DNA of 64,000 bases, taken from NCBI RefSeq assembly GCF_022846655.1, contig NZ_AP025667.1, positions 3,323,001 to 3,387,000 of the forward strand. Reading direction: 5' to 3'. Shown piece after piece: positions 53,116 through 61,309 of the stretch. The translations under genes were made by a program, and so were the position numbers. This DNA is from Streptomyces seoulensis. GTDB taxonomy: Bacteria; Actinomycetota; Actinomycetes; Streptomycetales; Streptomycetaceae. A model generated the notes under the pieces. That model was not told the origin of the DNA, made no database searches, and was given only the letters and a program-made list of their open reading frames with translations. Positions within the stretch are counted from its first letter, which is position 1. The number at the start of each line of letters is the position of its first letter.

Positions 53116-53191
53116 AGCACGCTCCAGGGGGCGGTGGCGCTCTGCCGAGCGCGACGGACATGCGGAGACGACGGGTGCATCACTGACGAGC

Positions 53192-53203
53192 TACAACGTT
53201 GTA
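53192..53203 (-). promoter_or_regulatory. LacI-type palindrome upstream of GH31
   Basis: TACAACGTTGTA is a perfect 12-bp dyad with central CG. A weaker relative, GACAGCGTTGTC, is at 53261-53272 in the same divergent region. Confidence 0.75.
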
Positions 53204-53376
53204 AACACGGCTCCCCGGCATGAGACCACGCACCGCTTTCCGGTGTCCAGGCGTCGAACAGACAGCGTTGTCAGGGCAGTTGGCGCGAAGCGGGAGCGAC
53301 GCGTGTTCCGTCCGTGGCTGCTTTTGATGCTGTACAGCCCGAGCCCCCGGTGCTGTCGTGCAAGTGACTGGGCTTG

Positions 53377-53388
53377 TTCAACGTTGGA
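53377..53388 (+). promoter_or_regulatory. LacI-type palindrome at the GH76 ribosome-binding site
   Basis: TTCAACGTTGGA overlaps the Shine-Dalgarno GGAGG of the GH76 gene, 13 bp before its ATG. It matches the consensus TnCAaCGTTgnA shared with 53192, 60026 and 61236. Confidence 0.7.
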
Positions 53389-53401
53389 GGACGGACACGC
53401 C

Positions 53402-55246
53402 ATGCCGGTTCACAGACCTCGCTTCCTGGGCGCGCTGCTCGCCCTCACCCTCGCGCTCGGCGGAGTGCTCGCCCTGCCCGCCCCCGCCCGTGCCGCCACA
53501 GCGGTGTGCGCCCTCTCCTGCGACACCCTCGATCCGTCCAAGGCCCGCCAGGAGTCGTTCCCGGTGCCGGACCGCACCGTCAACGGCCGCCTGCTCAGGC
53601 TGCATGTCTCCGAGCCGGACAGCATGGTCTGGGCCAGTGTCGACCAGGGCAGGCAGGGCGACGCGGTGTGGCTCGACCGCTCCTGGGACCGGGGCGCGAG
53701 CTGGGACGGGCTGCTCGGCAAGGCGAGCGTCCCCGCCTCGTGGACCGGCACCCGGACGCTGATGTACAACGTCACCGATCCCGTCGGCCACCGGCGCGGC
53801 TGGGTCCGCGCATGCGCGGACGCGGCCGGGGTGACCTGCACGGACTGGTTCCGCCCACGGGTGTGCGACGGCACCTCCTGCGACGGCGCCGACCCGGCCA
53901 CGGCGGCCCGCGACGAGCGCCCGGTCCCCGCGACCACGCTGTACGGGCGCACCATCAGCCTGCACATGGACCAGGCGAACGGTCTGGCGTGGGGCGTGGT
54001 GGAGAACGGCGGCGCGGGCGACGAGATCTGGCTCGACCGGTCCTGGGACGAGGGCGCGAGCTGGCCGGAGGGCTCGTCGCTCGGCCGGACGAGCGTGCCG
54101 TCCGGGTCGGCCTCCACCCGCACGGCGATGTTCGCCACGCGCGACCCGCGCGGCCTGCTGTATGGCGGTGCGGTGCGCGCCTGCGGCCGTGAGTCCGCGC
54201 ACCAGGACGGGAGTTGCACCGCGTGGGCACGTCCGGCGCCGACCCGCGCACGGGGAGCGGCGGACGCGCTGATGGCGTCGTACCGGACCGACGAGGGCTG
54301 GTGGCGCAGCAGTTGGTGGAACTCGGCGGTGGCACTGACCTCGCTGAGCGACTTCGCGCGGAGCACGGGCCGGCACGACTACGACTGGGTGATCGCGCGG
54401 ACCTTCGAGCAGAACAAGGGCGTCTTCCCGGCGGGCGGGCGCAGTTCGGACCCGGTGGAGGGGCACTTCATCAGCCGGGCCGTGGACGACGCGGCGTGGT
54501 GGGCGATCGCCTGGGTGGCGGCGTACGACCAGACGGGCGAGCGACGGTATCTGGACGAGGCGGTCACCATCACGGACTACGTGCGGGGGTTCTGGGACAC
54601 GGGCACCTGCGGTGGCGGGGTGTGGTGGAACCGGGAGCGCACGTACAAGAACGCGGTGACCAGCGGGCTGTACCTGTGGCTGACGTCGGCGCTGCACCAG
54701 CGGCTGAGCGGGGACACGGTGTGGGGCGCGCGTGCGGTGACGGCCGGCGACTGGTACCTGCGCAGCGGGATGATCAACGGGTCGGGTCTGGTGAACGACG
54801 GCCTCACCTCGGGATGCGCCAACAACGGCCAGACGGTGTGGAGTTACAACCAGGGGCTGGCGATCGGCGGCTTCACCGAGCTGTGGCGGTCGACCGGGGA
54901 CGGCCGCTACCTGGACACCGCGAAGCGGCTGGCGGACGCCGCGCTGTCCTCCTCCGCGCTGACCCGTGACGGGGTGCTGACCGAGTCGTGCGATGTCGGC
55001 GGCGCGAGTTGCGACGACAACCAGAAGCAGTTCAAGGGCGTGTTCGTGCGGCATCTGGCCGATCTGGCGTCCGCCACCGGTTCGTCGGCCTACCGCGCGT
55101 ATCTCGTGCGGCAGGCCGACTCGGTGTGGACCAAGGACCGGGACCCGCTGAACCGGCTCGGCCAGCGCTGGGCCGGTACGGGTCCGAACCAGGTGGACTG
55201 GCGGACCCAGGCGAGCGCGCTGGGGGCGCTGACCGCGGCCGGGTGA
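53402..55246 (+). CDS. Secreted GH76 alpha-1,6-mannanase with two N-terminal repeats
   Basis: The 614-residue protein has a signal peptide (residues 1-32, ending PARAATAV). Two related modules follow (about 36-160 and 160-285); each has a WLDRSWDRGASW or WLDRSWDEGASW phrase, RTLMYNVTDP or RTAMFATRDP, and paired Cys. The catalytic (alpha/alpha)6 domain starts near 290 (ADALMASYRTDEGWW) and has the consecutive Asp pair in RAVDDAAWWAIAW, the catalytic site of GH76, then GGGVWWN and NGQTVWSYNQGLAIGG. GH76 enzymes cut alpha-1,6-mannan backbones. The ATG is preceded by GGAGG overlapping an operator. Confidence 0.9.
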   Translation: MPVHRPRFLGALLALTLALGGVLALPAPARAATAVCALSCDTLDPSKARQESFPVPDRTVNGRLLRLHVSEPDSMVWASVDQGRQGDAVWLDRSWDRGASWDGLLGKASVPASWTGTRTLMYNVTDPVGHRRGWVRACADAAGVTCTDWFRPRVCDGTSCDGADPATAARDERPVPATTLYGRTISLHMDQANGLAWGVVENGGAGDEIWLDRSWDEGASWPEGSSLGRTSVPSGSASTRTAMFATRDPRGLLYGGAVRACGRESAHQDGSCTAWARPAPTRARGAADALMASYRTDEGWWRSSWWNSAVALTSLSDFARSTGRHDYDWVIARTFEQNKGVFPAGGRSSDPVEGHFISRAVDDAAWWAIAWVAAYDQTGERRYLDEAVTITDYVRGFWDTGTCGGGVWWNRERTYKNAVTSGLYLWLTSALHQRLSGDTVWGARAVTAGDWYLRSGMINGSGLVNDGLTSGCANNGQTVWSYNQGLAIGGFTELWRSTGDGRYLDTAKRLADAALSSSALTRDGVLTESCDVGGASCDDNQKQFKGVFVRHLADLASATGSSAYRAYLVRQADSVWTKDRDPLNRLGQRWAGTGPNQVDWRTQASALGALTAAG

Positions 55247-55261
55247 GCGGACGCGGGGCGT

Positions 55262-56284
55262 TCAGCCGACGCGTCGGCGCCGGGCCAGCCAGGTCTGGGC
55301 GACGACGACCAGGACGAGGAACGCCCCGCTGACCACCTGCTGGTAGGCGGAGTCGAGGGAGCCGATCTGGTTGATGACGTTCTGGATGACCTTCAGCAGC
55401 AGCACACCGACGAGGGAGCCGCTGACGTAGCCGAGGCCGCCGGTGAGGAGGGTGCCGCCGATGACGACGGCGGCGATGGCGTCCAGCTCCATGCCGTAGC
55501 CGAGGATCGTGACGCCGGAGGCGAGGTAGGCCGCGTTCAGCGCCCCGGCGAGGCCGGCCAGCAGCCCGGACAGGGTGTACACGCTGATCTTGGTGCGGGC
55601 GACGGGGGCGCCCATCAGCGCCGCCGCCTGTTCGTTGCCGCCGACGGCGTACACGCGTTGCCCGAACCAGGTGCTGCGCAGCAGCACGGCGCCGCCCAGG
55701 AAGAGGACCGCCGTGATCCAGACCGGGGTCCCGATGCCGAGCAGCTTGCCCTGGCCGAGGGAGGCGAAGACGGAGTCGGGGTCGACGAGGAAGGTGTCGG
55801 CGCCCTCGTCGGTGATGGCCAGCATGAGACCGCGGGCGGCGAGCATCGAGGCGAGCGTGACGATGAACGGCGCGAGTCCGGTACGGGCCACCAGCAGGCC
55901 GTTGACGAGGCCGATCGCCGCGCACACCACCAGCGGCAGCAGCAGGGCGACGACCGTGCCGTACTGGGAACCCCAGGCGGCGAGGACTCCGCCGAGAACG
56001 AAGACGGAGCCGACCGAGAGGTCGATGCCGCCGCTGACGATGACGAAGGTCATGCCGAGGGCGACGGTGGCGAGGAAGGAGGAGGAGACCGCGATGTTGC
56101 CGAGGTTGTCGCCGGTGGCGAACGAGTCGAAGGAGAGCGAGGCGACGGCTGCGAGGACGACGAGGGCGACCAGGGCGCCGTGCCGCTGGGCGAGGGCGGC
56201 CAGCCGGTCGCCGCGCCGGCCGGTGTCGCCGGACGCGGGTGCGGTCCGCCCGGCCGTCGTGGGGTGCTCCTTGGTGCTGGTCAT
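55262..56284 (-). CDS. yjfF: Galactofuranose-type ABC permease YjfF
   Basis: The 340-residue protein has about 8-10 spans and the CUT2 permease signatures GMTFVIVSGGIDLSVGSVFV and VYAVGGNEQAAALMGAPVAR, then IAAVVIGGTLLTGGLGYVSG. It is the second of two permeases, as in the Escherichia coli ytfQ-ytfR-ytfT-yjfF order, where the pair imports galactofuranose. Its ATG shares one base with the stop of the upstream permease gene (TGATG). The 3' end faces the GH76 gene at 15 bp. Confidence 0.88.
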   Translation of the reverse strand: MTSTKEHPTTAGRTAPASGDTGRRGDRLAALAQRHGALVALVVLAAVASLSFDSFATGDNLGNIAVSSSFLATVALGMTFVIVSGGIDLSVGSVFVLGGVLAAWGSQYGTVVALLLPLVVCAAIGLVNGLLVARTGLAPFIVTLASMLAARGLMLAITDEGADTFLVDPDSVFASLGQGKLLGIGTPVWITAVLFLGGAVLLRSTWFGQRVYAVGGNEQAAALMGAPVARTKISVYTLSGLLAGLAGALNAAYLASGVTILGYGMELDAIAAVVIGGTLLTGGLGYVSGSLVGVLLLKVIQNVINQIGSLDSAYQQVVSGAFLVLVVVAQTWLARRRRVG

Positions 56285-57249
56285 CACCGCTTGCTCCTCT
56301 CCCGTGCCGCGTACACCGCGAGCACGATCACCACGGCCTGGGCGATCTGTGTCCACGACGACGGCAGGTCGTGTTTGATGAGCGTGGCCGTCAGGAGCTG
56401 GATGAGGACGGCGCCGGCCACCGTGCCGCCGATGCGTACGCGTCCGCCGGTGAGCGGGGTGCCCCCGACGACCACGGCGGTGATGGCGGACAGTTCCATC
56501 AGGTTGCCCAGGGAGCTGGGGTCGCTGGCCTGGAGCCGGGCCGTGGCGAGGAACCCGGCGACGGCGGCGAGGATGCCCGAGCAGATGTAGACGGTGATCA
56601 GGACCCGGTGGACGGGCAGTCCGGCGAGCTGGGCGGCGGGGCGGCTGTCGCCGATGGCGAGGAGCCTGCGGCCGAAGGTGGTGCGGCGCACGGTGAAGCC
56701 GACGACCAGGGCGAGGCCCGCCGCGATCAGCGCGAGGTAGGGGATGCCGGCCACGCTGCCGGAGCCGAGCGTGGCCATGGCGGGGTCGCGCACGTCCTTG
56801 AGCTGGGGCAGCAGCACCAGGGCGATGCCACGGCCGCCGACCATGAGCGCGAGGGTGGCGACGATGGGCTGGACGCCGACGAACGCGATGAGCGAGCCGT
56901 TGGCCAGGCCGATGACCGCGCCGCCGACCAGGGCGGCCACCAGGGCGAGCCAGGGGCCGTAGCCGAGGTAGAGCGAGGTGACGGAGGTGGCCAGGGCCAT
57001 CACGGCGCCGACGGAGAGGTCGATGCCCTCGGTGCCGATGGCCAGCGCCATGCCGAGGGCGACGATCAGTACCGGGGAGACCTGGACGGCCTGGGTGCGG
57101 AAGTTCTCGCCGGAGACGAAGTGGTCGGTGAAGACCACGTTGAACAGCAGCAGGACGGCGAGGCCCAGGTAGACGCCGTAGTTCTGGAGCCAGCCGACGA
57201 CCGTGTTCCGGTCGGGGAACGTCCGGCTGCCCAGGGTGAGTTCAGTCAT
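56284..57249 (-). CDS. ytfT: Galactofuranose-type ABC permease YtfT
   Basis: The 321-residue membrane protein has the CUT2 signature VALGMALAIGTEGIDLSVGAV at about residue 70-90, IGDSRPAAQLAGLPVHR and ITAVVVGGTPLTGGRVRIGG. It is the first permease after the ATPase, the YtfT position. It overlaps the ATPase gene by 8 bp at its start and the next permease by 1 bp at its stop, so the block is tightly coupled. Confidence 0.88.
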   Translation of the reverse strand: MTELTLGSRTFPDRNTVVGWLQNYGVYLGLAVLLLFNVVFTDHFVSGENFRTQAVQVSPVLIVALGMALAIGTEGIDLSVGAVMALATSVTSLYLGYGPWLALVAALVGGAVIGLANGSLIAFVGVQPIVATLALMVGGRGIALVLLPQLKDVRDPAMATLGSGSVAGIPYLALIAAGLALVVGFTVRRTTFGRRLLAIGDSRPAAQLAGLPVHRVLITVYICSGILAAVAGFLATARLQASDPSSLGNLMELSAITAVVVGGTPLTGGRVRIGGTVAGAVLIQLLTATLIKHDLPSSWTQIAQAVVIVLAVYAARERSKR

Positions 57250-58786
57250 GGTGGGGCGCCTCCTCCTCGGCGGCCTCGGCGATGGCCCGCAGGAGCTGGT
57301 CGGCCCCTACCTCGTCCCCGGTCAGCTCGCCGACGACCGCGCCGTCCCGGAGCACCACCACCCGGTCGGACCCTTCGATGAGTTCCTCCACGTCGGAGGA
57401 GATCAGCAGCACGCCGAGGCCGTTCTCGGCGAGTTCGTCGATGAGTTTCTGCACCTCGGCCTTGGCGCCGATGTCGATGCCGCGCGTCGGCTCGTCCAGG
57501 AGGAGCACCTTGGGGTGCATGGCCAGCCAGCGGGCCAGCAGCACCTTCTGCTGGTTGCCGCCGGAGAGTTCGCCGACCTTCTGGTGGGGGCTCGCGGCCT
57601 TGATCCGCAGCCGCTTCATGAAGGTGTCGACCACGGCGTCGACACGGGCCTCGGAGACGAGCCCGAAGCGGGACATGCGGGGCAGCGCGGCCAGGGCGAT
57701 GTTCTCCCGGACGGACAGGCCCGGCACGATGCCCTCGGACTTGCGGTCCTCGGGGAGCAGGCTGATCCCGGCCCGGATGGCGGCGGCGGCCGAGCCGGTG
57801 CGCACCGGCTGCCCTGCGACCGTGACCTCTCCGGCCCCGAGGGTGAGTGCGCCCGCGATGGCCTTGGCGGTCTCGGTACGCCCCGAGCCGAGCAGCCCGC
57901 CGAGGCCGACGACCTCACCGGGGCGGATGTCCAGCGAGACGTCGTGCAACTGGTGACGTCGCGTCAGATTGCGTGCGCTGAGCACGGGTTGTGCCCCGGC
58001 GTCGTGGCTCCCCGCGAACTTGGTGACGCCCTCGGCGCGGACCTCGCTGGTCTCGCGCCCCAGCATCAGGGAGACCAACTGCAGGCGGCCGGTCTCGGCG
58101 AGCGGGCCGGTGTGCACCAGGCGGCCGTCGCGCAGCACGGTGACCGTGTCGCAGATGGCGTACAGCTCGTCCATGCGGTGGCTGACGTACAGCACGGCGA
58201 TGCCTTGTTCGCGCAGCCGCCGGATGACGCCGAACAGGGTCTCCACCTCGCGGGGTTCCAGCGAGGAGGTGGGCTCGTCCATGACGACCACGCGGGCGTC
58301 GACGGAGACCGCGCGGGCGAGGGCGACCATCTGCTGGGCGCCGACACCGAGTTCGCGCAAGGGACGGCGTACGTCGACGTGGACGCCGTACTCGGCCATG
58401 GTCTCCTGCGCCTCGCGGTGCATGCGGGCGAAGTCGATCAGGCCGAGGCGGGTGCGGGGCTCGCGGCCGAGGAAGAGGTTGCGGGCCACGCTCATCAGGG
58501 GGATGAGGTTGACCTCCTGGTAGATCGTGGAGATCCCGGCGTGCTGCGCGGCGAGCGGGGTGGGGAAGGCCACCGGCGCGCCCTGGTGGCGCAGTTCGCC
58601 CTCGTCGGGGCGGTAGACACCGGTGAGGACCTTGATCAGCGTGGACTTTCCCGCGCCGTTCTCGCCGACCAGGGCGTGGGTCTGGCCCGCCCGCAGGGTG
58701 AACGTCACGTCGTCCAGGGCCAGTACACCGGGGAAGCGCTTGGTCAGGCCGGTGACGGCGAGGACTTCGTCGGGTGGTGCGGTCAC
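57242..58786 (-). CDS. ytfR: Galactofuranose-type ABC ATPase YtfR (two nucleotide-binding domains)
   Basis: The 514-residue protein has two ATPase domains. The first is complete: Walker A VGENGAGKSTLIKVLTG, the Q-loop in STIYQEVNL and a signature region in which LGVGAQQMVALARAVS replaces LSGG, then Walker B VVVMDEPTSSL. The second starts near 265 with LGGLLGSGRTETAKAIAG (modified Walker A) and has LSGGNQQKVLLARWLA and LLLDEPTRGID. This is the RbsA/YtfR architecture of CUT2 importers. GTG 58786 has GGAG at good distance. Between it and the binding-protein gene a hairpin (58826-58860) lies in 89 bp. Confidence 0.92.
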   Translation of the reverse strand: MTAPPDEVLAVTGLTKRFPGVLALDDVTFTLRAGQTHALVGENGAGKSTLIKVLTGVYRPDEGELRHQGAPVAFPTPLAAQHAGISTIYQEVNLIPLMSVARNLFLGREPRTRLGLIDFARMHREAQETMAEYGVHVDVRRPLRELGVGAQQMVALARAVSVDARVVVMDEPTSSLEPREVETLFGVIRRLREQGIAVLYVSHRMDELYAICDTVTVLRDGRLVHTGPLAETGRLQLVSLMLGRETSEVRAEGVTKFAGSHDAGAQPVLSARNLTRRHQLHDVSLDIRPGEVVGLGGLLGSGRTETAKAIAGALTLGAGEVTVAGQPVRTGSAAAAIRAGISLLPEDRKSEGIVPGLSVRENIALAALPRMSRFGLVSEARVDAVVDTFMKRLRIKAASPHQKVGELSGGNQQKVLLARWLAMHPKVLLLDEPTRGIDIGAKAEVQKLIDELAENGLGVLLISSDVEELIEGSDRVVVLRDGAVVGELTGDEVGADQLLRAIAEAAEEEAPHHD

Positions 58787-58825
58787 GGCTGCTCTCCATG
58801 GGGTCATGGGCGACGTGCCTGCTCG

Positions 58826-58860
58826 GGGCGCCGAGAACCTTCGGAGGGCTCTCGGCGCCC
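58826..58860 (-). terminator. Intra-operon hairpin between ytfQ and ytfR
   Basis: A perfect 11-bp stem (GGGCGCCGAGA with TCTCGGCGCCC) with a 13-base loop begins 16 bp after the ytfQ stop. It has the same position as the hairpin in the fructose-type operon and likely tunes down the genes behind it. Confidence 0.75.
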
Positions 58861-58875
58861 GGTCGAAGTCGGCGC

Positions 58876-59961
58876 TCAGTAGGCCTTGTTCAGGTCGGCC
58901 TTGGCGTTGGCGCCGGTGTACTGGCTGTCCTGGATGACGATGTCCTCGCCGACCGGCTTGCCCTGGGTGAAGGAGTCCAGGGTGGCGAAGGCCAGCGGCC
59001 CGAAGCGCGGGTTGGACTCGATGACGGCGCTGATCCAGCCGTCCGCGATGCCCTGTACGGCGTTGCGGGTGCCGTCGATGGTCACGATCTTCACCGCGCC
59101 CGGCTTCTTGCCCGCGCCCTTGAGGGCGTTGACCGCGCCGAGGCCCATCTCGTCGTTCTCGGCGTAGATCGCCTTGATGCCGGGCTTGGACTGGATGAGC
59201 TGCTCGGTGACCGACTGGCCCTTCTCGCGGGTGAACTCGCCGGTCTGCTTGAAGACGACCTTGAGTCCGGGGGCCTTGGCCTTGACGCGGTCCTCGAAGC
59301 CCTTGGTCCGCTCGGTGGTGACGTTGTTGCCGGCCGCGCCGAGCAGGATGGCGATCTCGCCCTTGCCGCCGGTGGCCTCGATCAACTGGTCGGCCGCGCG
59401 CCGCCCCTGGGCGACGAAGTCGGAGCCGATGAAGCTGACGTAGTCCTTGCAGGGCGCGGCGTTGATCTGCCGGTCGATGGTGATGATCGGGATCTTCTTG
59501 GCCTGGGCGGAGCGGAGCACCGGCTCCCAGCCGTCGGAGTTCAGCGGGGCGATGACGAGCAGCTCGGCGCCCTTGGCGATGAGGTCCTGCACATCGCTGA
59601 TCTGCTTGGAGAACTGCGACTGGGCGTTGGCGGTGAGCAGCTTGATGCCGCGCTTGTCGGCCTCGGCCTTGATGGAGGCGGTCTCCGCGATGCGGAACGG
59701 GTTGGCCTCCTTCTCGGACTGGGAGAAGCCGACGACGGCGTCCTTCAGGTCGAGCTTGTCGGCGCCGTAGTCGCCGATCGCGCAGGTCTTGCCGCCGCCG
59801 CTCTCGGCGACCTGCTTGCCCGCGTCGCCGCCCGCGCTGCTCGTCTGCGAGGGGGCTGAATTGTCGCTCTCGGACTTGGTACAGCCGGTGACCAGCGCCA
59901 GCCCGGCGACGAGCCCCACGGCGAGGATGTTTCTGGTGGTGGTGCGGGAGTGCGGCTTCAT
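58876..59961 (-). CDS. ytfQ: Galactofuranose-binding lipoprotein YtfQ
   Basis: The 361-residue lipoprotein has a signal peptide with lipobox LALVTGCTK (Cys at about 27). The binding domain begins with VVGFSQSEKEANPFRIAETA, a stretch characteristic of YtfQ, and has LIAKGAELLVIAPLNSDGWE, ITIDRQINAAPCKDYVSFIG and IYAENDEMGLGAVNAL. E. coli YtfQ binds galactofuranose (and other galactose forms). It leads the importer operon; the palindrome at 60026 is 65 bp upstream of its ATG. Confidence 0.9.
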   Translation of the reverse strand: MKPHSRTTTRNILAVGLVAGLALVTGCTKSESDNSAPSQTSSAGGDAGKQVAESGGGKTCAIGDYGADKLDLKDAVVGFSQSEKEANPFRIAETASIKAEADKRGIKLLTANAQSQFSKQISDVQDLIAKGAELLVIAPLNSDGWEPVLRSAQAKKIPIITIDRQINAAPCKDYVSFIGSDFVAQGRRAADQLIEATGGKGEIAILLGAAGNNVTTERTKGFEDRVKAKAPGLKVVFKQTGEFTREKGQSVTEQLIQSKPGIKAIYAENDEMGLGAVNALKGAGKKPGAVKIVTIDGTRNAVQGIADGWISAVIESNPRFGPLAFATLDSFTQGKPVGEDIVIQDSQYTGANAKADLNKAY

Positions 59962-60025
59962 GCGGATTACCCCACTTCGGGACTGCGGAAGGCCGGTCCG
60001 GCGGTGACCAGATCAGGATGCTTTT

Positions 60026-60037
60026 TACATCGTTGGA
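60026..60037 (-). promoter_or_regulatory. LacI-type palindrome upstream of ytfQ
   Basis: TACATCGTTGGA fits the consensus TnCAaCGTTgnA at 11 of 12 positions and lies between the ytfQ start and the lacI 3' end. Confidence 0.7.
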
Positions 60038-60120
60038 AGTGCCGTGTAAACACCCTGCGCGGGACGACACCGAACCGGTATGGGTGCCAACTGCGGCCCA
60101 TGGAAAGGGGTTTGCACTGG

Positions 60121-61158
60121 TCAGGCCGAGTACGGGCGCCGTCCGAGCGTGCTCTCCCGTTCCACGAGGGTGAAGCCGGGCTGGAGCAGGCGCGCGGCCC
60201 GTGGGGTCTCGTGGTTCTGGTCGCCCTTGAGCCGGCCGACGACGGACTCCACGGCGAGCCGGGCGATGGCCTCCTTGTCCGGGGAGACGGTGGTCAGGGT
60301 GACGGCGGCGTACCGGGACTCGGTGACGTCGTCGAAGCCGACCACCGCGATGTCCTCGGGCACCCTCAGGCCCCGCTCGAACATCACCCGCATCGCGCCG
60401 AGCGCGACCAGGTCGTTGTAGGCGAACACCCCGTCCGGGCGCTCGCCGGAGTCCAGCAGTTCGGCCATGGCGCGCGCGCCGTCCTCGTGGCCCCAGCCGC
60501 TGGTGGAGGCGACGAGCCGGTCGTCCACCACCACGCCGGAGGCGGCCAGTTCGGCCTGCCAGCCGATGAAGCGCAGGTGGGCGGGCTGGTGCATGCGGTC
60601 CTGGCGGGCGCCGAGGAAGGCGATGCGGCGCCTGCCGAGGGCGAGCAGATGGCGTACGGCGGCCCGGGCGGCGGCGATGTTGTCGATGACGATGTGGTCG
60701 TAGGGCAGGTCGTAGCGGCGCTCGCCCAGCAGGACCAGGGGCGCGTCGTCGCGGCGGGCGGCGAGGTCCTCGGTCTCCAGCTCCAGGGGGCTGAGGATCA
60801 GGCCGTCCATGACCCTTGCGCGAAAGCCCTGGCAGACCAGGATCTCCTGTTCGCGCTGGCCCTGGGTGTGGTCGAGCAGGACGGTGTACTCGTGCTGGGC
60901 GGCGGCGTCGATGACGGCGCCGGCGAGTTCCGCGAAGTAGGAGTTGCCGAGTTCCGGTACGGCCAGACCGATGATCCCGGTGCGGCCCTTGCGCAGGTGA
61001 CGAGCGGTCAGATTCGGCCGGTAGCCCAGCTCGTCGATGGCCGACTGGACACGGGCCCGCATGGCCGGGGTGACGTGCGGATAGTCGTTGACCACGTTGG
61101 AGACGGTCTTCACGGAGACCCCCGCACGTTCGGCCACGTCCTTCAGACTCACGCGCAT
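60121..61158 (-). CDS. LacI family repressor of the galactofuranose/mannan unit
   Basis: The 345-residue repressor has the HTH and hinge VSLKDVAERAGVSVKTVSNV and ELGYRPNLTARHLRKG, then a sugar-binding core with IIGLAVPELGNSYFAELAG, DHIVIDNIAAARAAVRHLL, RRRIAFLGARQDRMH and IAVVGFDDVTESRYAAVTLT. The ATG at 61158 follows GGAGG by 7 bp and is preferred over an upstream start. It lies between the importer operon and the GH2 gene, and the palindrome at 61236 sits in the divergent gap with GH2, so it probably controls itself as well as the enzymes. Confidence 0.9.
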   Translation of the reverse strand: MRVSLKDVAERAGVSVKTVSNVVNDYPHVTPAMRARVQSAIDELGYRPNLTARHLRKGRTGIIGLAVPELGNSYFAELAGAVIDAAAQHEYTVLLDHTQGQREQEILVCQGFRARVMDGLILSPLELETEDLAARRDDAPLVLLGERRYDLPYDHIVIDNIAAARAAVRHLLALGRRRIAFLGARQDRMHQPAHLRFIGWQAELAASGVVVDDRLVASTSGWGHEDGARAMAELLDSGERPDGVFAYNDLVALGAMRVMFERGLRVPEDIAVVGFDDVTESRYAAVTLTTVSPDKEAIARLAVESVVGRLKGDQNHETPRAARLLQPGFTLVERESTLGRRPYSA

Positions 61159-61235
61159 CCTCAGTCCTCCCACGCCTCGTGTCAGACACCTGGACAGAGC
61201 GCAGGAGGCGTGTTCTCATGCCAACTGCCCTTGTT

Positions 61236-61247
61236 TCCAACGTTATA
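61236..61247 (+). promoter_or_regulatory. LacI-type palindrome between lacI and GH2
   Basis: TCCAACGTTATA fits the shared consensus. It is 78 bp from the lacI start and 63 bp from the GH2 start, in a 151-bp divergent gap. Confidence 0.7.
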
Positions 61248-61309
61248 CAAGATGTGCTGGAGCACGGGCAGAGCACGCACCCGCAACTCCGTTCCCCCCG
61301 GAGGTACTC

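Noticed and set aside
49745..53161. A 1,138-codon frame overlapping the GH31 gene on the same strand
   Set aside because: Its His/Arg/Pro-rich translation has no domain features. The overlapping frame 49834-53115 has a signal peptide and all GH31 catalytic motifs.
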